Shown here piece after piece: positions 8,942 through 18,460 of a DNA stretch of 64,000 bases. The number at the start of each line of letters is the position of its first letter. The first letter of the stretch is position 1. The notes under the pieces were generated by a model that had not been told where the DNA came from, searched no databases, and saw only the letters and a program-made list of their open reading frames with translations. The stretch covers positions 2,208,955-2,272,954 of the forward strand of contig NC_015144.1 of assembly GCF_000189415.1 (NCBI RefSeq). Reading direction: 5' to 3'. This DNA is from Weeksella virosa DSM 16922 (GTDB taxonomy: Bacteria > Bacteroidota > Bacteroidia > Flavobacteriales > Weeksellaceae). The translations under genes were made by a program, and so were the position numbers.

Positions 8942-10231
8942 TTATTTTTCTGCTTTTTCCATTTTAAAAAATAAAAATATCACCACACTGATCATAAACG
9001 ATACCCCCATTGCAAGAGCCGATAGTTTCATTCCGCCAGAATATTCTATCAAAACACCATAAATAACTAATCCGAAGAACAATGCACTTTTCTCGAACAC
9101 ATCATAAAAGCTAAAATAAGTAGTCGTATCATCGGTTTCAGGCAGAAGTTTAGAATAAGTGCTTCGAGACAAAGGTTGTAACCCGCCCATAATTAGGCCA
9201 ACCAAAGCGGCCATAAGATAGAATTTCAATTTTACATTCGGATCGTCTTTACCCATAAAGTACGCAATGAAACAGGTGACAATCCAAATGAATAGAGCTA
9301 TCAAGATTGTATTTTTGTTTCCTATTTTCCCTGATAGTAGAGAAAATAACCAAGCACCTAGTATGGCTTCGATCTGGATTAATAAAATAGTCAAAATTAG
9401 CTCATCACTTTCTAAGCCAATTTCTGAACTACCGAACAAGGCTGCCATCAAAAAAATCGTTTGCATGGCTAGACTAAAGAAGAAAAATCCTGCTAAATAC
9501 ACCCGCAAATTTCGGTATTGCATCAAATCTCTTAGGGTATTTTTCAATTCACGAAAACTGCTTTCTATAATGTTTTTGGGTACTTTTTTATTGTTCTTTT
9601 TGTTTGGTAAAACGCGTAAAGCATATTGCGCAAAACCGAACCACCAAATTCCGGTTATCAAAAACGAAGTTCGTGTAAGTAAAGATTCTTCTTCTTTTGG
9701 TCCAAACATGATTATCGCTAGGCAAAACGCCAACAACAATACCGAGCCTATATATCCGAACATATATCCCCAAGCCGAAACCTTATCCATTTTCTCATAG
9801 GAAACTATTTCGGGTAAATAAGCATTATAATATACCAAACTTCCCCAAAATCCTATACTTGCTGTAATGTTTAGCAACAATCCTAGCCAAATATAATCGG
9901 CACTTGAAAAGAAAAACATCCCCATACACGAGAATGATCCCATATAACAAAAAAAACGGAGAAATCTGATTTTATCACCTAACAAATCGGCAATGGATGA
10001 TAAAATAGGTGAGAGAATAATCACAATTAAAAAGGAAATTGCCAAAGAGAAATTAAATGCTGTTTCGGGCAATAATCCTAAAAATTTTATGGGTTGATCG
10101 GTACCCGATAAAGTAATAGCACTGTAATAAACCGGGAAAATTGCCGATGCTATCACCAAAGAATGTACAGAGTTTGCCCAATCATAAGAAACCCAGGCTT
10201 TTATATATTTCGGATTATCTTTAGGTAACAT
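8942..10231 (-). CDS. MFS transporter, UMF1/Atg22 family
   Basis: A 429-residue protein with about twelve hydrophobic segments. The opening KYIKAWVSYDWANSVHSLVI (YDWANS) is diagnostic of the UMF1/Atg22-like branch of the MFS, where vacuolar Atg22 exports amino acids; bacterial substrates are not established. SKLLPETDDTTTYFSFYDVFEK is another family segment. Its stop lies 2 bp from the convergent sulfurtransferase stop with no terminator between them, so antisense overlap of the transcripts is likely. Confidence 0.88.
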   Translation of the reverse strand: MLPKDNPKYIKAWVSYDWANSVHSLVIASAIFPVYYSAITLSGTDQPIKFLGLLPETAFNFSLAISFLIVIILSPILSSIADLLGDKIRFLRFFCYMGSFSCMGMFFFSSADYIWLGLLLNITASIGFWGSLVYYNAYLPEIVSYEKMDKVSAWGYMFGYIGSVLLLAFCLAIIMFGPKEEESLLTRTSFLITGIWWFGFAQYALRVLPNKKNNKKVPKNIIESSFRELKNTLRDLMQYRNLRVYLAGFFFFSLAMQTIFLMAALFGSSEIGLESDELILTILLIQIEAILGAWLFSLLSGKIGNKNTILIALFIWIVTCFIAYFMGKDDPNVKLKFYLMAALVGLIMGGLQPLSRSTYSKLLPETDDTTTYFSFYDVFEKSALFFGLVIYGVLIEYSGGMKLSALAMGVSFMISVVIFLFFKMEKAEK

Positions 10232-10341
10232 AAATAAATAGCTTGATAAACTTGATAAATATTATCATCTAAAACTAGTAAAAAAAAACTGATCTTGATA
10301 AAAAAATATTTGATTTACCATTGGTTGAATATATCAACAAC

Positions 10342-10370
10342 AAAGACTTAAACAGATAGTTTAAGTCTTT
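10342..10370 (-). terminator. rho-independent terminator
   Basis: A perfect 12-bp stem (AAAGACTTAAAC / GTTTAAGTCTTT) with loop AGATA. On the minus strand it is followed by TTTGTTGTTG. It sits 44 bp after the stop of the duplicated-domain secreted protein. The T-tract is interrupted, so it is somewhat weaker than others here. Confidence 0.7.
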
Positions 10371-10413
10371 GCTATAAATAATTAAAAACTAATTTTTTAC
10401 ACCGTAAAGAATG

Positions 10414-11370
10414 TTAGTTTTTTATCTCTATTTCTTTATCGAAAACATAGCTAGATTTGAATAAATATTCCCCGTTTTCTTCTTTTGCAATCATCAGAAC
10501 AGGTGTATATTTACCTTTTGGTATCAAGCGTAATAAGTTTGTTTGAAAGGTAAAGTTAGCAAATTTTGTTTGTGCCGGTACATTGTCTAATGAATATTCT
10601 GCTATATTAAAGCCTTTCCCGTCTTCATTTTCCTTCAGGTCTTTCACTAATACTACTCGGACTTTTACCGGATTATCCTCCTTTGCATTATTTACAAGGT
10701 GTCCTCCTTCGCTTATTAAAATGACTTTATAGTCTTTCTGATTAATCTCTAATTTGATTTTTCCTTCAAAAAAAACATCTTTTTCTGCTTTATTAGAAGT
10801 TACAATTGGCTTAAACTGAAAACCTTTTTGTTCGAAATTAGATGTAGTTTCTGCTTGTTTAGGCTCTACATTTTTGGCAGGTTGAGGTAATGTTTGTTGA
10901 TCGATTTTTCCATTTTTGATATGTAAATCATTTAAAACCTTTCGACTCATTACCAAATTATCTATAATCAGCACTGGTACATACTGACCATCTGGTAATT
11001 TTTCTGCAAAATTAGCCTTGAAATCTATTTTAATATTTCTAACACTCGACCCATTTCCTGCTATTCTTCCTAGTGAAATGTTCTTGATAGATTTATTTGT
11101 AGAAAAATCAAAAGTAGTATATTCTGCTTTCGGAACTAAAAAAATATTAAGCTTCAAATTTTTAGTTCGATGAGAGGAGTGATTTGTTATTGCTTCTCCT
11201 TTTATGAGATATCGGTCTCCTTGGTCTATAAAACGCCAATCACCCATAAATTCTATTGAGTTATTTAGGATTGATTTCTCAACATTTTTTTCGTTACCAG
11301 AAGTATTTTCTTGAGCGATTGCTGGCAAACTGATTACTACTAAGGATAAAGTAATTAAAAATTTTTTCAT
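10414..11370 (-). CDS. secreted protein with an internal duplication, unknown function
   Basis: A 318-residue protein with signal peptide MKKFLITLSLVVISLPAIAQ. Two halves of the mature protein resemble each other. The first (about residues 45-145) runs to LPDGQYVPVLIIDN and the second (about 200-310) to IPKGKYTPVLMIAKEENG. Each is preceded by a strand-rich stretch (KLNIFLVPK / VRVVLVKDL) and a shared GF-like turn. This suggests two beta-sandwich domains from a tandem duplication. No catalytic motif is visible. It is encoded after rocD on the same strand with an 80-bp AT-rich gap and ends at a terminator. I do not recognise the family. Confidence 0.75.
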   Translation of the reverse strand: MKKFLITLSLVVISLPAIAQENTSGNEKNVEKSILNNSIEFMGDWRFIDQGDRYLIKGEAITNHSSHRTKNLKLNIFLVPKAEYTTFDFSTNKSIKNISLGRIAGNGSSVRNIKIDFKANFAEKLPDGQYVPVLIIDNLVMSRKVLNDLHIKNGKIDQQTLPQPAKNVEPKQAETTSNFEQKGFQFKPIVTSNKAEKDVFFEGKIKLEINQKDYKVILISEGGHLVNNAKEDNPVKVRVVLVKDLKENEDGKGFNIAEYSLDNVPAQTKFANFTFQTNLLRLIPKGKYTPVLMIAKEENGEYLFKSSYVFDKEIEIKN

Positions 11371-11450
11371 AAGTAAAGGTTTAGTGTTTTGAGGAAAAGT
11401 AAATCAAAAAAATTATTACTTTTTTTTTAATTCTCTACTAATTTACCGTA

Positions 11451-12689
11451 TTAATTCGACATTTCTATAGTCGTTTCTTCTATAATTCGAATACAATCGA
11501 TTATTTGTTCTTTGGTAATAACCAACGGTGGTGCAAATCTAATTATGTTTCCGTGTGTTGGCTTAGCTAGTAATCCTTTTTCTGCTAATTTTAGACAAAA
11601 GTTCCAGGCTGTTTCACTCTCTGGCGTATCATTGATCAGCAATGCGTTTAACAATCCTTTCCCGCGAACAGATTTCAATATAGAAAAATTGTCCACTAAT
11701 TTAGTAATTTCTGCGCGGAAAAATTCTCCTAATTCGAAAGCATTTTCTTGTAATTTCTCATCTAATACCACTTGCAAAGCTTCTCTTGCAATAGCACAAG
11801 CTAATGGATTTCCTCCGTAGGTTGAGCCATGTTGTCCGGGTTGAATGACATTCATAACATCGTCATCAGCCAAAACCGCAGAAACAGGATAGGCTCCTCC
11901 CGATAGGGCTTTACCTAAAATCAAAATATCCGCCTTAACATTTTCATAATCAATAGCTAACATTTTCCCTGTACGTGCGATTCCTGTTTGGATTTCATCT
12001 GCAATGAATAGCACATTATTATCCTTACATAATTGTTTACATGCTGATAAATATCCGTCTGGCGGCACGTTTACTCCTGCTTCACCTTGAATTGGTTCTA
12101 CTAAAAAACCGCAAATATTGTCCGCATTATCGTGTAATACTTTGGCCAAAGCATCTGCATCACCATAAGGTATGCTTACAAAACCAGAGGTATAGGGGTT
12201 AAAGTTTTTACGTGCTTCTTCGTCGTTAGAAAATGATATTATTGTAGTCGTTCTACCATGAAAATTTCCTTCGCATACAACAATAACTGCCTTGTCATTT
12301 TCTATTCCTTTTTTCTCGTATCCCCATTTACGTGCTATTTTTAGTGCCGTTTCTACTGCTTCTGCACCAGAGTTCATCGGTAAAACTTTATCAAAGTCAA
12401 ATAATTTTGATAAAAACTCTTCGTACTTACCTAATTCTGCATTGTAAAAAGCACGAGAAGTAAGCGTTAACTTCGACAGTTGTTCGGCACCCTTTGCAAC
12501 TATTCTTGGGTGGCAGTGTCCTTGATTTACTGCTGAATATGCAGAAAGAAAATCATAATATTTTTTACCTTCTACATCCCAAACATACACACCCTCTCCT
12601 CGTTCTAAAACAACTGGTAGAGGATGATAATTGTGTGCTCCGTATTTGTTTTCTAAGGCTATTAATTGTTCTGAAGTATAAGTTTCCAT
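11451..12689 (-). CDS. rocD: ornithine--oxo-acid aminotransferase
   Basis: A 412-residue class III PLP aminotransferase. It opens with [20 protein letters not shown], strongly characteristic of ornithine aminotransferase, and has [12 protein letters not shown], the Asp231 motif (ADEIQTG) that contacts the pyridine nitrogen, and Schiff-base Lys260 ([12 protein letters not shown]). It converts ornithine and 2-oxoglutarate to glutamate semialdehyde and glutamate in arginine/ornithine catabolism or proline synthesis. A TATTTTTG box lies 23-30 bp upstream of the start. Full length and confident. Confidence 0.94.
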   Translation of the reverse strand: METYTSEQLIALENKYGAHNYHPLPVVLERGEGVYVWDVEGKKYYDFLSAYSAVNQGHCHPRIVAKGAEQLSKLTLTSRAFYNAELGKYEEFLSKLFDFDKVLPMNSGAEAVETALKIARKWGYEKKGIENDKAVIVVCEGNFHGRTTTIISFSNDEEARKNFNPYTSGFVSIPYGDADALAKVLHDNADNICGFLVEPIQGEAGVNVPPDGYLSACKQLCKDNNVLFIADEIQTGIARTGKMLAIDYENVKADILILGKALSGGAYPVSAVLADDDVMNVIQPGQHGSTYGGNPLACAIAREALQVVLDEKLQENAFELGEFFRAEITKLVDNFSILKSVRGKGLLNALLINDTPESETAWNFCLKLAEKGLLAKPTHGNIIRFAPPLVITKEQIIDCIRIIEETTIEMSN

Positions 12690-12711
12690 AATGTTTTTTG
12701 AAAAAGTTTCT

Positions 12712-12719
12712 CAAAAATA
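12712..12719 (-). promoter_or_regulatory. candidate -7 box of rocD
   Basis: On the minus strand this reads TATTTTTG, a full match to the flavobacterial TAnnTTTG element, 22 bp before the rocD ATG. No TTG at the usual -33 spacing was found, so support is partial. Confidence 0.5.
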
Positions 12720-12770
12720 CAACTATCAAGCTTCAGAAAAAAGAGAATTGTAATTATTTTATTGTTCTTA

Positions 12771-13580
12771 TCAAAAATTAGTCAAATCTTTTTCTTGTAA
12801 CTGTATTTTGTTCCCGAAAAAGCGCTTGGAGATTTTGTGAAAATTATCTGTGTAATCTGACAAATAAAACAAGTAATAAGGATTGTTATTATTGGCTAAT
12901 TGTTGTCTCTGGTGAAGCTGATAGATTAAGCAATTAACAACTATAAGCGGCGAATTAATCACTTGAACTTTACCTTCAAATATTTGTTCTATTTCTTTCT
13001 GTATCAAAGGATAATGAGTACAACCTAATATTATAGAATCTATACCTTCTAGCTTTTTATTTGATAAATAAACTTCTAAAACAGCTCGAGATACGTTGGT
13101 GTTGTATAATCCTTCTTCGATAATTGGTACAAGTAAAGGAGTTGCTACTTCGACAACTTTAATGTGTTTATTGAATTTTCGAATAGTTTTTTTATAAGCA
13201 CAGGAATTCACCGTAGCTTTGGTTGCGATTACACCAATTTTGGTGCGTAATTCATAAGCGACTTTTTCGGCCACAGGGTTGATAACATCAACAACCAAAA
13301 TTTCTTCACCTGCAACTTCTTTTATTATTTCTATTGCATTGGCTGTAGCTGTATTGCAAGCTACTAAAATTGCTTTGCAGTTTTGACTTATTAAAAATTG
13401 CGTGATTTCTTTTGAATATTTTTTTATAGCTTCTGCTGATTTTTCACCATAAGGCAAGTGTTTGGTATCACCAAAATATACAATACTTTCTTTGGGTAAA
13501 AGTCTTTTTATTTCCTTGGCAAAATTAAGTCCTCCTACTCCAGAATCGAAAACTCCTATTGGTCGATTATCATAGATCAT
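12771..13580 (-). CDS. murI: glutamate racemase
   Basis: The 269-residue protein shows PIGVFDSGVGGL near the N-terminus, the first catalytic cysteine in VACNTATA (Cys75) and the second in LGCTHYPL (Cys187), the two-base mechanism of MurI. It supplies D-glutamate for peptidoglycan in the cytoplasm. It lies 21 bp after hemW on the same strand, so the two may be co-transcribed. Full length, no anomalies. Confidence 0.96.
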   Translation of the reverse strand: MIYDNRPIGVFDSGVGGLNFAKEIKRLLPKESIVYFGDTKHLPYGEKSAEAIKKYSKEITQFLISQNCKAILVACNTATANAIEIIKEVAGEEILVVDVINPVAEKVAYELRTKIGVIATKATVNSCAYKKTIRKFNKHIKVVEVATPLLVPIIEEGLYNTNVSRAVLEVYLSNKKLEGIDSIILGCTHYPLIQKEIEQIFEGKVQVINSPLIVVNCLIYQLHQRQQLANNNNPYYLFYLSDYTDNFHKISKRFFGNKIQLQEKDLTNF

Positions 13581-13601
13581 AGCTGCAAAATTAAGGAATT
13601 T

Positions 13602-14726
13602 TTAGACGTAAAATAATCGAGAAGTGATGCCATCGGTATAAAATTTATTTTCGTCTGGGATCCGTAGAAACCCTTCTTCCTCTTTCAACAATCCTTCTGC
13701 CAATAAAAGGGAGGTCTCTTTCTGGAAAGAGTGAAATATATCTCTAGCGAATAGATTTTTTATTTCTCTGATTTCTATGCCCCACATGGTACGTAAACCG
13801 ATCATTAGTTTCTCGTTATATCGATCAATTTCTGATAAATTTTCTGTTTCGCAAGGTAGTTTTCCTTGGGCTATAGTTTTTATATATAGTTGGTTATTAG
13901 CAATATTCCACTGTCTACAGCGGCCATTATAAGAATGGGCAGATGGTCCAAATCCATAATAGGGTTTGTATTGCCAATAACTTGTGTTGTGTTTTGCAAA
14001 AAAACCTTCTTTTCCGAAATTCGATATTTCGTATTGTATATAGTTTCTTTGTGTTAGAAATTCTTGTAGAATACAAAATTGTCGATACTGTTGCTCCTCG
14101 TCAATATCAGATGCCTTGCCACTTTTTATTGCATGGTTTAGTATCGTTTTTTCTTCTACCGTTAATGCATAAGAAGAAATATGGGGTATTTGTAGGTCGA
14201 CAGCTTTGTTCAGATTTTTGGTCCATTGTTGATCAGTGGTGGTTGGTGTGCCGTAGATCAAATCTATTGTTAAATTATCAAAACCAAAATCTTGAGCCAT
14301 TTTTATGCTGTTTTCGGCTTCGTCTGCTTTGTGAGCACGATGCATAAAGGTTAAATCATTATCAAAAAAAGATTGTACGCCGATACTCAATCGGTTGATT
14401 GGTGTTGAGCGTAGGTATCTTAATTTCTCTCTGGTTAAATCATCCGGATTTGCTTCTAATGTTACTTCTTGGAGAGAAGAAAGATCGATTTTTTTTTCTA
14501 GGTATGTAAATAGTTTGCTTAATAAAGCATTGTCCAAAATACTTGGTGTTCCTCCTCCGAAATAAATAGTTTCTATTGGTGATTGTATTGTTTTTTTACG
14601 CAATTCTACTTCTTGTATAATTGCATCGATCATTTCATTTACTTTAGACAAATTCGTAGTAAAATGAAAGTCACAATACGTACAACGTTGTTTACAAAAA
14701 GGGATATGAAAGTATAATCCTGCCAA
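13602..14726 (-). CDS. hemW: HemW-type radical SAM heme chaperone
   Basis: The 374-residue protein starts MAGLYFHIPFCKQRCTYCDF with the radical-SAM cluster C11-x3-C15-x2-C18 and the HemW-type HIPFC context. Further family segments are TIYFGGGTPSIL, EANPDDLT and GVQSFFDNDLTFMHRAH. Proteins of this kind were long annotated as oxygen-independent coproporphyrinogen oxidase but act as heme-trafficking chaperones. It is cytosolic and directly precedes murI. Confident. Confidence 0.94.
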   Translation of the reverse strand: MAGLYFHIPFCKQRCTYCDFHFTTNLSKVNEMIDAIIQEVELRKKTIQSPIETIYFGGGTPSILDNALLSKLFTYLEKKIDLSSLQEVTLEANPDDLTREKLRYLRSTPINRLSIGVQSFFDNDLTFMHRAHKADEAENSIKMAQDFGFDNLTIDLIYGTPTTTDQQWTKNLNKAVDLQIPHISSYALTVEEKTILNHAIKSGKASDIDEEQQYRQFCILQEFLTQRNYIQYEISNFGKEGFFAKHNTSYWQYKPYYGFGPSAHSYNGRCRQWNIANNQLYIKTIAQGKLPCETENLSEIDRYNEKLMIGLRTMWGIEIREIKNLFARDIFHSFQKETSLLLAEGLLKEEEGFLRIPDENKFYTDGITSRLFYV

Positions 14727-14846
14727 AATTTTTATTCTTTGTAGACAAAGTTAAATTATTTACCATAATCTCTGTTGCACAAATAAAGATGAGAGCCTAA
14801 ACGATACTACTCAACAGCCTCTTTAGCGTTATCCTATACGATTTTT

Positions 14847-15134
14847 TTATTTATGGTTAAAATATGATTCTAATTGTCTTAATGTCCGAACTTCTTTTTG
14901 CAACTGTTCTATTTGTTCTAGTAAATTTTTTACTACATCTAGACCTTCTAAATTAATTCCTAAATCATAATGAAACTTCTTATACCTTTCTAGTAAATCG
15001 ATTTCATCTTCTGTTAGGGGATGATTTGGCTCTTCAATTTCTATTAGACCAAAATCTTGTAATTGAGTTATAAACTCTGGATCTATTTGATGATATTGAC
15101 AAAATTGTACGATAGTGATTTGATAACTTTTCAT
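14847..15134 (-). CDS. CbpM-like chaperone modulator (MerR-related)
   Basis: A 95-residue protein with a short helical N-terminal domain resembling a MerR winged helix (QITIVQFCQYHQIDPEFITQLQDFGLIEI) and a C-terminal helix that looks like a coiled coil (NLLEQIEQLQKEVRTLRQLE). It sits 4 bp after the cbpA-type gene. The pair matches the cbpA-cbpM arrangement, in which CbpM binds the J-domain of CbpA and restrains it. The assignment rests on size, pattern and neighbour. Confidence 0.83.
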   Translation of the reverse strand: MKSYQITIVQFCQYHQIDPEFITQLQDFGLIEIEEPNHPLTEDEIDLLERYKKFHYDLGINLEGLDVVKNLLEQIEQLQKEVRTLRQLESYFNHK

Positions 15135-15138
15135 AGGT

Positions 15139-16041
15139 TTATGATTTTAGGCTTTTCAGTTCGGTGAATAATTCTTTTTCTTTGGCTGATAAATTCGTTG
15201 GGATATCAATAGAATATTTTATATACAAATCACCAAATTGATTTTCTTTCTTATACTTCGGTAAACCTTTACCTTTCAATTTCACTTGCTGATTGTTTTT
15301 AGTCCCTTCTGCTATCGGGATTTTCACTTTTCCATTCAATGTTTCTATAATAGTTTCTCCGCCCAAAACAGCATCGTATAATGGGATTGTTACTTCTTTT
15401 TCTAGATCTGCTCCTTTTATTCTAAAGTCGGTGTTATTTATAATCTCGAACGTAATATACAAATCACCATTGGGTCCTTGATTATGTCCTTTTCCTCCAT
15501 AACCTTTAATTTTTATAGTTTGTCCGTCTTCTACACCAGCCGGAATATTCAATCGGATATTTTTACCATTCACGGTAAGCGTATGTTTTTCGGTTTGTAA
15601 AGTATCGGTGAGATTTAATTTTAGATTAGCATGCAAATCTTGTCCTTTGAAACCTTGGTTTCTATTTTGCCTACCTTCTCGCCCAAACATCGATCCAAAG
15701 AAATCAGAAAATCCTTCATAATCATCAAAACCGCTAAATCCTTCACCCGAAGAACTGTATTGTTGGTAGGATTGATGCTTGGATTGCTGACGCTGTTGCT
15801 CTTCTATCTGATCTGCGTATTGCCAATTTTCTCCGTATTTATCGTATTTTTTTCTTTTTTCAGGATCGCTTAAAACTTCATTCGCTTCGTTAAGCTCTTT
15901 GAATTTTGTTGCAGCATCTTGGTTATTTGGGTTGAGGTCTGGATGGTATTTTCTTGCCAATTTTCGGTATGCTTTTTTAATTTGATCGGCAGATGCAGAT
16001 TTGTCCAAACCCAATATTTTATAGTAATCTATATAGGCCAT
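15139..16041 (-). CDS. cbpA: CbpA-type DnaJ co-chaperone
   Basis: The 300-residue protein has an N-terminal J-domain with the HPD motif (H33-P34-D35), a Gly/Ser/Gln-rich linker (about 75-125, including [10 protein letters not shown]), and two C-terminal substrate-binding beta domains. The CxxCxGxG zinc fingers of true DnaJ are missing, which defines the CbpA class. It stimulates DnaK ATPase and delivers clients. It forms a two-gene unit with the CbpM-like gene and is preceded on the same strand by brnQ, 57 bp away. Confidence 0.93.
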   Translation of the reverse strand: MAYIDYYKILGLDKSASADQIKKAYRKLARKYHPDLNPNNQDAATKFKELNEANEVLSDPEKRKKYDKYGENWQYADQIEEQQRQQSKHQSYQQYSSSGEGFSGFDDYEGFSDFFGSMFGREGRQNRNQGFKGQDLHANLKLNLTDTLQTEKHTLTVNGKNIRLNIPAGVEDGQTIKIKGYGGKGHNQGPNGDLYITFEIINNTDFRIKGADLEKEVTIPLYDAVLGGETIIETLNGKVKIPIAEGTKNNQQVKLKGKGLPKYKKENQFGDLYIKYSIDIPTNLSAKEKELFTELKSLKS

Positions 16042-16098
16042 AAATTTTTGCTTAAATATCGAGTAGAATCATACAAAATCTATGCCCGAAAATCTTCG

Positions 16099-17406
16099 TC
16101 ATCTGGAGATATTTCTAGATTTTAGCATGTATTCTACCAAACAAAATACTACAAAAAAACCAATTGCAGGCAATAGCCATTCTAATTCGTACGCATACAA
16201 TGGTAAAGATTCTCGGAGAGCTATCAGTGGCTCATTTAATAAATTAAAATGTTGTAAAAACCCTAAAGCCGCTACCATAGCTGTACCAATAACTGCACCG
16301 ATATAAGGCAGCTTTCCCTTGATTGTTCGGCTAAAAAGTACTACAAACAAAACTAAGGTTAGCACTATAGGATAAACAAAAACAAGAATTGGAACGGCAA
16401 ACTCAATGATTTCATCAACCGACATAATCGAAAACATATAAGCCACAAAACTGCAGAGCAAAACACCGATTTTATACGGCAGAAAGCCCCTTGTTATCTG
16501 CTCGAAAAAAGATGCTACAGCACCTGTAAGTGCAATGGCTGTCGTGAGGCATGCCAATGCAATACAAATTGATAAAAGAATCGTGCTCGAGCTTCCTAAA
16601 AGTGTATGGGCGATGCTAATTAATAATTCTGTACGAAAAATAGAGTGATTCGTAACCCCAGAAGATGCACCTAGATATACCAAACCACCATAGATGATAA
16701 GCAGAAAAAATATAGCTAACAATCCTGCAAATATAGATACGCGCGTTCGTTCTTTTATAGTGTGATAACCTTTTGTTTGTGTGGCACCAATAATGATTCC
16801 TGCAAAAATTACAGAAGCCAATACATCTAATGTCTGGTAGCCTTCTACAAAACCAAAACCAAAGGCTGCTGATTTAGAAACAAGCGACTCGTAATCAGTA
16901 GAAACTGGATTGATAATTCCCACATAGAGTAAATAAAACAAAATTAATAGCAGTACCGGAGTTAAGAAATTTCCGATAATATCCACAATTTTCGATTTAG
17001 AGAAGGATAAAGCAATTACAACTGCAAAGAAAACAAAACTTCCAACATATGAGTTAATGTACGGAAAAAAAGGCTGAATACCAATCTCATAGGTCAAAGA
17101 GGAAGTTCTAGGAATCGCAATTATAGGGCCAATACATAGCATAATTATCGTCCCCATCACGACCGAAAAAAGTGGATGAATTTTCTTGCCTAAATCAAAA
17201 AAAGATTCACCCGAAAAAATAACAGCAAGAAGACCCAAAAATGGTCCGATAATCCCTGTTATACCAAAACCAATGATTCCGTACAGCCATTGATCACCGG
17301 TTTCTAAACCAATAAACGGAGGAAGAATTAAATTTCCTGCTCCAAAAAACATAGCGAATAAAGCGAAACCTAGGGTAATTATTGTGCGTATATTTATATT
17401 TTTCAT
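16099..17406 (-). CDS. brnQ: branched-chain amino acid transport carrier
   Basis: A 435-residue membrane protein with about twelve transmembrane segments. It starts with GFALFAMFFGAGNLILPPFIGLETG, the hallmark FGAGNLIxP of the LIVCS/BrnQ family. These carriers import Leu, Ile and Val with sodium. The start at 17406 is preceded by a TATTTTTG box 60 bp upstream on the minus strand. Full length. Confidence 0.94.
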   Translation of the reverse strand: MKNINIRTIITLGFALFAMFFGAGNLILPPFIGLETGDQWLYGIIGFGITGIIGPFLGLLAVIFSGESFFDLGKKIHPLFSVVMGTIIMLCIGPIIAIPRTSSLTYEIGIQPFFPYINSYVGSFVFFAVVIALSFSKSKIVDIIGNFLTPVLLLILFYLLYVGIINPVSTDYESLVSKSAAFGFGFVEGYQTLDVLASVIFAGIIIGATQTKGYHTIKERTRVSIFAGLLAIFFLLIIYGGLVYLGASSGVTNHSIFRTELLISIAHTLLGSSSTILLSICIALACLTTAIALTGAVASFFEQITRGFLPYKIGVLLCSFVAYMFSIMSVDEIIEFAVPILVFVYPIVLTLVLFVVLFSRTIKGKLPYIGAVIGTAMVAALGFLQHFNLLNEPLIALRESLPLYAYELEWLLPAIGFFVVFCLVEYMLKSRNISR

Positions 17407-17466
17407 TCTTTTTGTAATATTTTATCTTACCAAATAGCTATAGTTGATAAACTATCGGTATAATTA

Positions 17467-17474
17467 CAAAAATA
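17467..17474 (-). promoter_or_regulatory. candidate -7 box of brnQ
   Basis: On the minus strand this reads TATTTTTG, matching TAnnTTTG, 60 bp before the brnQ ATG. A second TATTTTTG lies on the plus strand at 17495-17502, so this spacer may hold divergent start points. Confidence 0.4.
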
Positions 17475-17667
17475 GTAGAATAATTGTGCTAAACTATTTT
17501 TGTGAATATTTTTTTATTATTTGTGTCCTATATCAATAAAAAATCATTGTATTTGCTTTTCAAACTATTGGATTGTTTCTTTTTTCTCTACCACTCTACC
17601 TGTAATGAAACATTCTAAAGCTTTTCTATTTTCATAAAAACAATGAAAAATCATGATGTAAAAATAG

Positions 17668-17675
17668 TATCTTTG
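17668..17675 (+). promoter_or_regulatory. candidate -7 box of the secreted cyclophilin gene
   Basis: TATCTTTG matches TAnnTTTG, 21 bp before the ATG at 17697. It lies downstream of the other in-frame ATG (17643), so if used it excludes that longer start. Confidence 0.5.
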
Positions 17676-17696
17676 TTTTTTCATTTTCTCCAAAAT

Positions 17697-18401
17697 ATGC
17701 CTACTCAATTTCGATTTTATTGGTTTTTTATTTACATTTTCACATTTTTCACTTCTACTCTTTTTGCACAATCGTATCAATTAAAATTTAAAACGAATTA
17801 TGGTAATTTCGATTTTATCTTATATGATTTCACACCGAATCATCGCGATTTAATTCTTCATGAAATAGAAAAAGGGACCTATAGAAAAGCTATTTTTAAT
17901 AGGATTGTGAAAGATTTTGTAGTCCAAGGTGGTGAACTCGATGACGCAATTTTGGCAAGAGAGGCTGATTATCCCACCGAAAAACCCAAACGTCTAGCCC
18001 CTGAATTTCATCATAGAGCTTATCATAAAATAGGTGCTTTGGGTGCTGGGCGAGATGACAACCCCGAAAAAGGCTCTTTTTTTAGTCAGCTCTATTTTGT
18101 GGTTGGGCAAAAAGTAAACGCTGCTGAGTTGGATAAATTAGAAATATTAAAAGGGATTCGTTATTCACAAGCACAGCGAACAGAATATCTTGTAAATGGT
18201 GGTCAACCAAGGCTAGACAATGATTACACAGTTTTCGGAGAAGTAATAAAAGGTTTAGATGTTTTGATGAAAATAAGTACGCTCTCGACCGAAAAAACGC
18301 ATTCTACCAAACCCGTAACTTTTACTATAAAAGTAAAGAAAATGTTACCGAAAAGAAAACCCAAGACTCGTTTTTCTGTAGGTGCCACAGTTATCGGATG
18401 A
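17697..18401 (+). CDS. exported cyclophilin-type peptidyl-prolyl isomerase
   Basis: From the ATG at 17697 the protein (234 aa) begins MPTQFRFYWFFIYIFTFFTSTLFAQ, a good signal peptide. An ATG 54 bases upstream would bury that signal behind extra residues and lies before the promoter box. The core has cyclophilin features: FKTNYGNFDFILYDFTPNH, FNRIVKDFVVQGGE (the FxRxxxxFxxQgG motif), GALGAGRDDNPEKGSFFSQLYFVVG and DYTVFGEVIKGLDVL. It probably assists folding of exported proteins in the periplasm. The C-terminus is basic. Monocistronic, followed by the radical SAM gene. Confidence 0.88.
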   Translation: MPTQFRFYWFFIYIFTFFTSTLFAQSYQLKFKTNYGNFDFILYDFTPNHRDLILHEIEKGTYRKAIFNRIVKDFVVQGGELDDAILAREADYPTEKPKRLAPEFHHRAYHKIGALGAGRDDNPEKGSFFSQLYFVVGQKVNAAELDKLEILKGIRYSQAQRTEYLVNGGQPRLDNDYTVFGEVIKGLDVLMKISTLSTEKTHSTKPVTFTIKVKKMLPKRKPKTRFSVGATVIG

Positions 18402-18432
18402 AAATGAAATCGTTTATCGGTAAATAAATACG

Positions 18433-18440
18433 TATTTTTG
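18433..18440 (+). promoter_or_regulatory. candidate -7 box of the radical SAM gene
   Basis: TATTTTTG matches TAnnTTTG, 20 bp ahead of the ATG at 18461. Confidence 0.5.
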
Positions 18441-18460
18441 CCTACTATTTACTGTCGAAT

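Noticed and set aside
17565..17780. Minus-strand ORF upstream of the cyclophilin gene
   Set aside because: It overlaps the signal peptide region of the real gene and its promoter box on the other strand; composition is unlike a protein.
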